Positions 4,698 to 7,110 of a DNA stretch of 7,110 bases are shown one piece after another (positions within the stretch are counted from its first letter, which is position 1; each line of letters begins with the position of its first letter). Source of the stretch: JBHIBA01 sp046758845 (GTDB lineage Bacteria; UBA8248; JACPRG01; G963555815). The notes beneath the pieces are model-generated. The model was given only the letters and a program-made list of their open reading frames with translations, made no database searches and was not told where the DNA came from. Where the stretch lies: the NCBI GenBank assembly GCA_046758845.1, contig JBHIBA010000246.1:1-7110 (forward strand), read 5' to 3'. Made by a program: the position numbers and the translations under genes.

Positions 4698-4733
4698 AAA
4701 AGCCCGCCAGGCGATCTGGCGGGCTTTTTTATT
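4697..4733 (+). terminator. Strong intrinsic terminator (possibly bidirectional)
   Basis: A perfect 10-bp stem, AGCCCGCCAG (4701-4710) and CTGGCGGGCT (4716-4725), with a 5-base GCGAT loop is followed by a T-run to 4730. The preceding A-run extends the pairing and would serve as a T-run on the minus strand. It lies immediately after the 5S-like sequence, as in many rRNA operons. Confidence 0.92.
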
Positions 4734-5015
4734 GACAGCGAGCAGGCAGGCTTCTAGTGTTCAAGCGACGGCGTCTATGAAAGGGGGAATTGGGTCTTTG
4801 TCGTGTCGTCCTGGGAGAATCGGGGGATGCCGTCCTGTTGGGTCTCACCGTGCTTGAGCAGCTCGCTCTCGCCGTCCATCCTGTCCAGCGCCGCCTCGTC
4901 CCCACGCCGGTGTGATAGAATGCCAACATATAAAAGTCTGACCCCAGCGTGATGTCCTCTGATGCTGTCCACACTCTCGGCGCTGCTCGCCGTTCGGAAT
5001 CCCTGATGGTCGCGG
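4734..5015. other. Intergenic region with possible transposase-flank remnant
   Basis: No convincing gene. On the minus strand the stretch 4915-4946 reads CTGGGGTCAGACTTTTATAT and then GTTGGCATTCTA. GGGGTCAGACTTT strings are, from memory, common flanks of RAYT/IS200-like elements, so a decayed mobile fragment is plausible. A 65-codon minus-strand frame (4972-4775) passes through here without family resemblance. A promoter for the downstream two-gene unit should lie in this stretch, but I see no good -35/-10 pair. Confidence 0.35.
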
Positions 5016-5996
5016 ATGATGACGATTTATGACTACACCGCGAGGATTCGCGATCTCATCAACGCGCCGCGTAAGCAGTTCCTTCTCATCGAAGATCGTG
5101 ACGTTTGGCTCAAACTCTGTAGTTCGCTCGACGCCATCGGCGACACTGATCTCGCGTTGGACTCATACCTCGCGGAGCGGTTCCCTTCCAAGGAAGGGGC
5201 GCTGTATGTCATCGTGTACGGTGTCCTTCAAGTTCTGTACGTTCAACAGAACGCCGTCGGTGATTTGCTCAGGGCGCTTGGCATCAAGATCGCACACGAG
5301 AAGTACCCGCGCCTCTCGCGAATTCGAGATATCCGGAGTGCGAGCATTGGCCATCCTACCACGAAGAAGACAAAGGGGGGGCACTCCTACCACTTCATCA
5401 CCCGGGTGACTCTGCGCAAGAGCGGGTTCATGCTTTTGTCCGACCGGCCTGATGGTTCGACACATTGGGAAGAGGTGAGAATCCCTGATCTGATCGCGGA
5501 GCAGCGGCATGATGTGGCCGACATCCTCAGGAGGGTGATTACAGCCTTGGAGACCGAAGAAGATCGCCACCGAGAGCAGTTCCGGGGAGAGAGGCTCCAG
5601 GACCTACTTCCACCAAGTCTCTCCTACCACTTTCAAAAGATCGCTGAGGCGACAGCCGGCAAGACGACTGAGGTGGGAACCGCTCTCGGCCAGGTTAGCG
5701 TCAAGACGATGCGGGAGGCGCTTGAACGCCTTCGGGACGCCCTCACGCGTCGGGGACTGGCGGAGGCATATCACCTGAACGAGTACATCGAGGTGATACT
5801 GTACCCACTCAGTGAGATCGACACCTTCTTCGAGGCCATCAAGACCGGCGCACCGCCCGGGCTGAACGAGCGCCTCGCCTACATCTGCGCGTTCTTCGTT
5901 GATAATAGAATTGAGAGGCTTCGCCAGATGGCACGCGAGATCGACGAAGAGTACGCTAAGCGCGTTCGTAGCGAAGGAGGCGGGAGCACCGCGTAG
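5016..5996 (+). CDS. Uncharacterised protein with HEPN-like R-x5-H motif (first gene of two-gene module)
   Basis: A 326-residue, soluble-looking protein with no signal peptide or membrane helix. The N-terminal half is mostly helical in appearance: TIYDYTARIRDLINAPRK, then LCSSLDAIGDTDLALDSYL. It carries RLSRIRDIRSASIGHPTTKK (residues 99-118). Arg107 and His113 form an R-x5-H pair within the R-x(4-6)-H pattern of HEPN ribonucleases, although the usual Asn after Arg is Ser. I recall related hypotheticals with IRNDSIGHPT at this place. HFITRVTLRKSGFMLL (126-141) and VRIPDLIAEQRHDVADILRR (154-173) follow. The C-terminal half (about 180-320) is helical and charged, perhaps a partner- or target-binding part. 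Start is the first of two adjacent ATGs; no strong ribosome-binding site is visible. It ends 9 bases before the HNH-like gene. A nuclease role is inference only. Confidence 0.85.
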   Translation: MMTIYDYTARIRDLINAPRKQFLLIEDRDVWLKLCSSLDAIGDTDLALDSYLAERFPSKEGALYVIVYGVLQVLYVQQNAVGDLLRALGIKIAHEKYPRLSRIRDIRSASIGHPTTKKTKGGHSYHFITRVTLRKSGFMLLSDRPDGSTHWEEVRIPDLIAEQRHDVADILRRVITALETEEDRHREQFRGERLQDLLPPSLSYHFQKIAEATAGKTTEVGTALGQVSVKTMREALERLRDALTRRGLAEAYHLNEYIEVILYPLSEIDTFFEAIKTGAPPGLNERLAYICAFFVDNRIERLRQMAREIDEEYAKRVRSEGGGSTA

Positions 5997-6005
5997 GCGA
6001 TCCGC

Positions 6006-7055
6006 ATGGCAACCTGCATTTACCCCGGCCCGCACGGCGCGATGTCGCCAGAGCATTACCTCCCTGCCGCGCTTGGGACCTTCGAGGGATACGAACCGCT
6101 TCAGGATAGGGTGTGCCGCGCCTGCAACCACTACATTGGTAATCAGACGGAGACGCAGTTTCTCCGGGCCGGTCCCATTGCCTTCTTCAGGTGGGTGCTC
6201 GGTATCGAGGGCCGAGGAGGGCTACCGCCTTCCCCGTTCTATCGCCGGGCGGCCGGTGCGCCACCGCTCGTCGCGATGGGGCGCGTTCCCGGCTTCGAGT
6301 TTGATATCCTCTTGGAAGTCGAGCCGGGCACGGAGAACGTCTACCCGCTTCGGCAGATCATGTTCGACGGAGGCCTTGCCGGCATCCACCCGATCCCCGT
6401 CCTCGACCGGATGAGGGGTAATCCCGAGTCCCTTTGGCAGCACCTGGACGAGCGAGGCTTGCGAAACGCAACACCAATCCACGCCTTCGCCGCTGAAGAC
6501 GAGATACCGTGGGTTAGCGACTTGGTACGAGCCGTCGGCGGGCAGCCGCCGGGAGTGTGGGTCACGAGTCACTTCACTCCTCAGCCCATCCAGGTCGTTG
6601 TCACGGTAAGGGTCACCGAGGCGCACTTTCGGGCGGTCGCGAAGATCGCCTTCCATTACACCCTGAAGATGTTCCCCGACGTGACTGGTCTGGAACCGGA
6701 GTTCGCACCCATCAGAGACTTCATCTGGAACGGCGGCGATGCCGACAGATTCGTCCGCCAGCGGGCCGACCAGTTCGTCGAAAACTTCCGGCGCGGACAG
6801 CGGCCTACCCACTGGATGCACATCCTCGCCGTCGTCCGCACCCACGAGAGAGTCACCGCCTACGGGCAGTTCTTCGCCGGTCCCCGCAGCCTTCCGCCAC
6901 CATACGAGGTGATGATCGGAAGGGACCCATCGAGGATCGTCAGGCCGACCGAACGGCGTGCGCACCAGTTCGTTATCCTGGATCCCGCCGTTACGGCGGG
7001 TGTAGCGGGCCGTATGGAGGACGCCCAGCCAGCCCACCTCGTCTGGAAACCGTAG
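6006..7055 (+). CDS. HNH-like (zinc-finger nuclease fold) N-terminal domain protein, uncharacterised
   Basis: A 349-residue protein. The first about 55 residues resemble HNH/HNH_5-type domains. Cys4 lies in CIYPG, where CxxC would be usual. SPEHYLPAALG carries Glu16-His17. RVCRACNHYIG supplies Cys37, Cys40 and Asn41, followed by Glu49 in QTETQFLR. The EHxxP...LG...VCxxCN...G...E order is typical of this family. The second Cys of the first pair is Pro7, and His10 could substitute as a zinc ligand. The rest (60-349) is long and unassigned. KIAFHYTLKMFPDVTG, then FAPIRDFIWNGG (about 218-245), resembles a conserved segment in other large HNH-containing hypotheticals. An AAGGAGG at 5974-5980 lies 25 bases upstream, too far for a normal ribosome-binding site, so coupling to the upstream gene is likely. 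DNA or RNA cleavage is plausible, unproven. Confidence 0.8.
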   Translation: MATCIYPGPHGAMSPEHYLPAALGTFEGYEPLQDRVCRACNHYIGNQTETQFLRAGPIAFFRWVLGIEGRGGLPPSPFYRRAAGAPPLVAMGRVPGFEFDILLEVEPGTENVYPLRQIMFDGGLAGIHPIPVLDRMRGNPESLWQHLDERGLRNATPIHAFAAEDEIPWVSDLVRAVGGQPPGVWVTSHFTPQPIQVVVTVRVTEAHFRAVAKIAFHYTLKMFPDVTGLEPEFAPIRDFIWNGGDADRFVRQRADQFVENFRRGQRPTHWMHILAVVRTHERVTAYGQFFAGPRSLPPPYEVMIGRDPSRIVRPTERRAHQFVILDPAVTAGVAGRMEDAQPAHLVWKP

Positions 7056-7110
7056 TAAACACAACGACTTAATTAATACCGCATAATTTTGTGAGAACCC
7101 CATTGGGTTT
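7056..7110. other. AT-rich intergenic tail with partial inverted repeat at window edge
   Basis: After the HNH-like gene the sequence becomes AT-rich (CTTAATTAATACCG). It ends with AACCC (7096-7100), CATT, GGGTT (7105-7109), a 5-bp inverted repeat followed by T at the last base. It could be the start of an intrinsic terminator, but the window ends before any T-run can be seen. Confidence 0.25.

Noticed and set aside
4775..4972. Minus-strand 65-codon frame with DEAALDRMDGESELLKHG
   Set aside because: The composition looks fairly protein-like, but there is no family match, the start is uncertain, and it runs through possible transposon-flank sequence; not enough to call a gene.
6222..7103. Long minus-strand frame of 293 codons
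   Set aside because: It lies antisense to the HNH-like gene, which has recognisable motifs and an operon context; the minus-strand product shows no family resemblance.

Overview
The window looks like a GC-rich bacterial chromosome segment, probably from an uncultured soil or sediment lineage. Proteobacteria-like or Methylomirabilota-like is a guess from overall style; no complete marker gene is present to settle it. It is an accessory, scarred region: several mobile-element remnants, truncated genes and small cassette-like modules lie side by side on both strands. A stretch that is visibly less GC-rich (about 640-2090) sits among GC-rich neighbours, which suggests mosaic origins.

Left part (1-3200), almost all minus strand. 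A possible LuxR-type C-terminus runs in from the left edge and abuts a truncated REP-associated tyrosine transposase (RAYT/IS200-like). Next comes the C-terminal stub of an IS91-family transposase, then a block of nested palindromes. A complete 484-residue membrane-embedded alpha/beta hydrolase follows. Directly upstream of it (12 bases) is the C-terminal half of a chromate transporter (ChrA) whose N-terminal half is gone. Further upstream is a tight pair of small conserved hypothetical genes (77 and 89 codons).

Middle part (3200-5015). A VapBC-type toxin-antitoxin cassette on the plus strand has a clear promoter at the antitoxin start. Its toxin reading frame is broken by an apparent single-base deletion near the end. 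The cassette lies between two sequences that resemble the 3' part of 5S rRNA. The second of these is an almost full-length but rearranged 5S-like element followed by a strong intrinsic terminator. The rest is intergenic DNA, including sequence that resembles transposase-flanking repeats.

Right part (5016-7055). Two intact plus-strand genes are separated by 9 bases. The first product carries an R-x5-H motif reminiscent of HEPN proteins. The second has an HNH-like N-terminal domain followed by a long uncharacterised region. This tight two-gene module, next to mobile remnants and a toxin-antitoxin locus, is the best candidate in the window for an undescribed system, possibly defensive. No activity can be shown from sequence alone.
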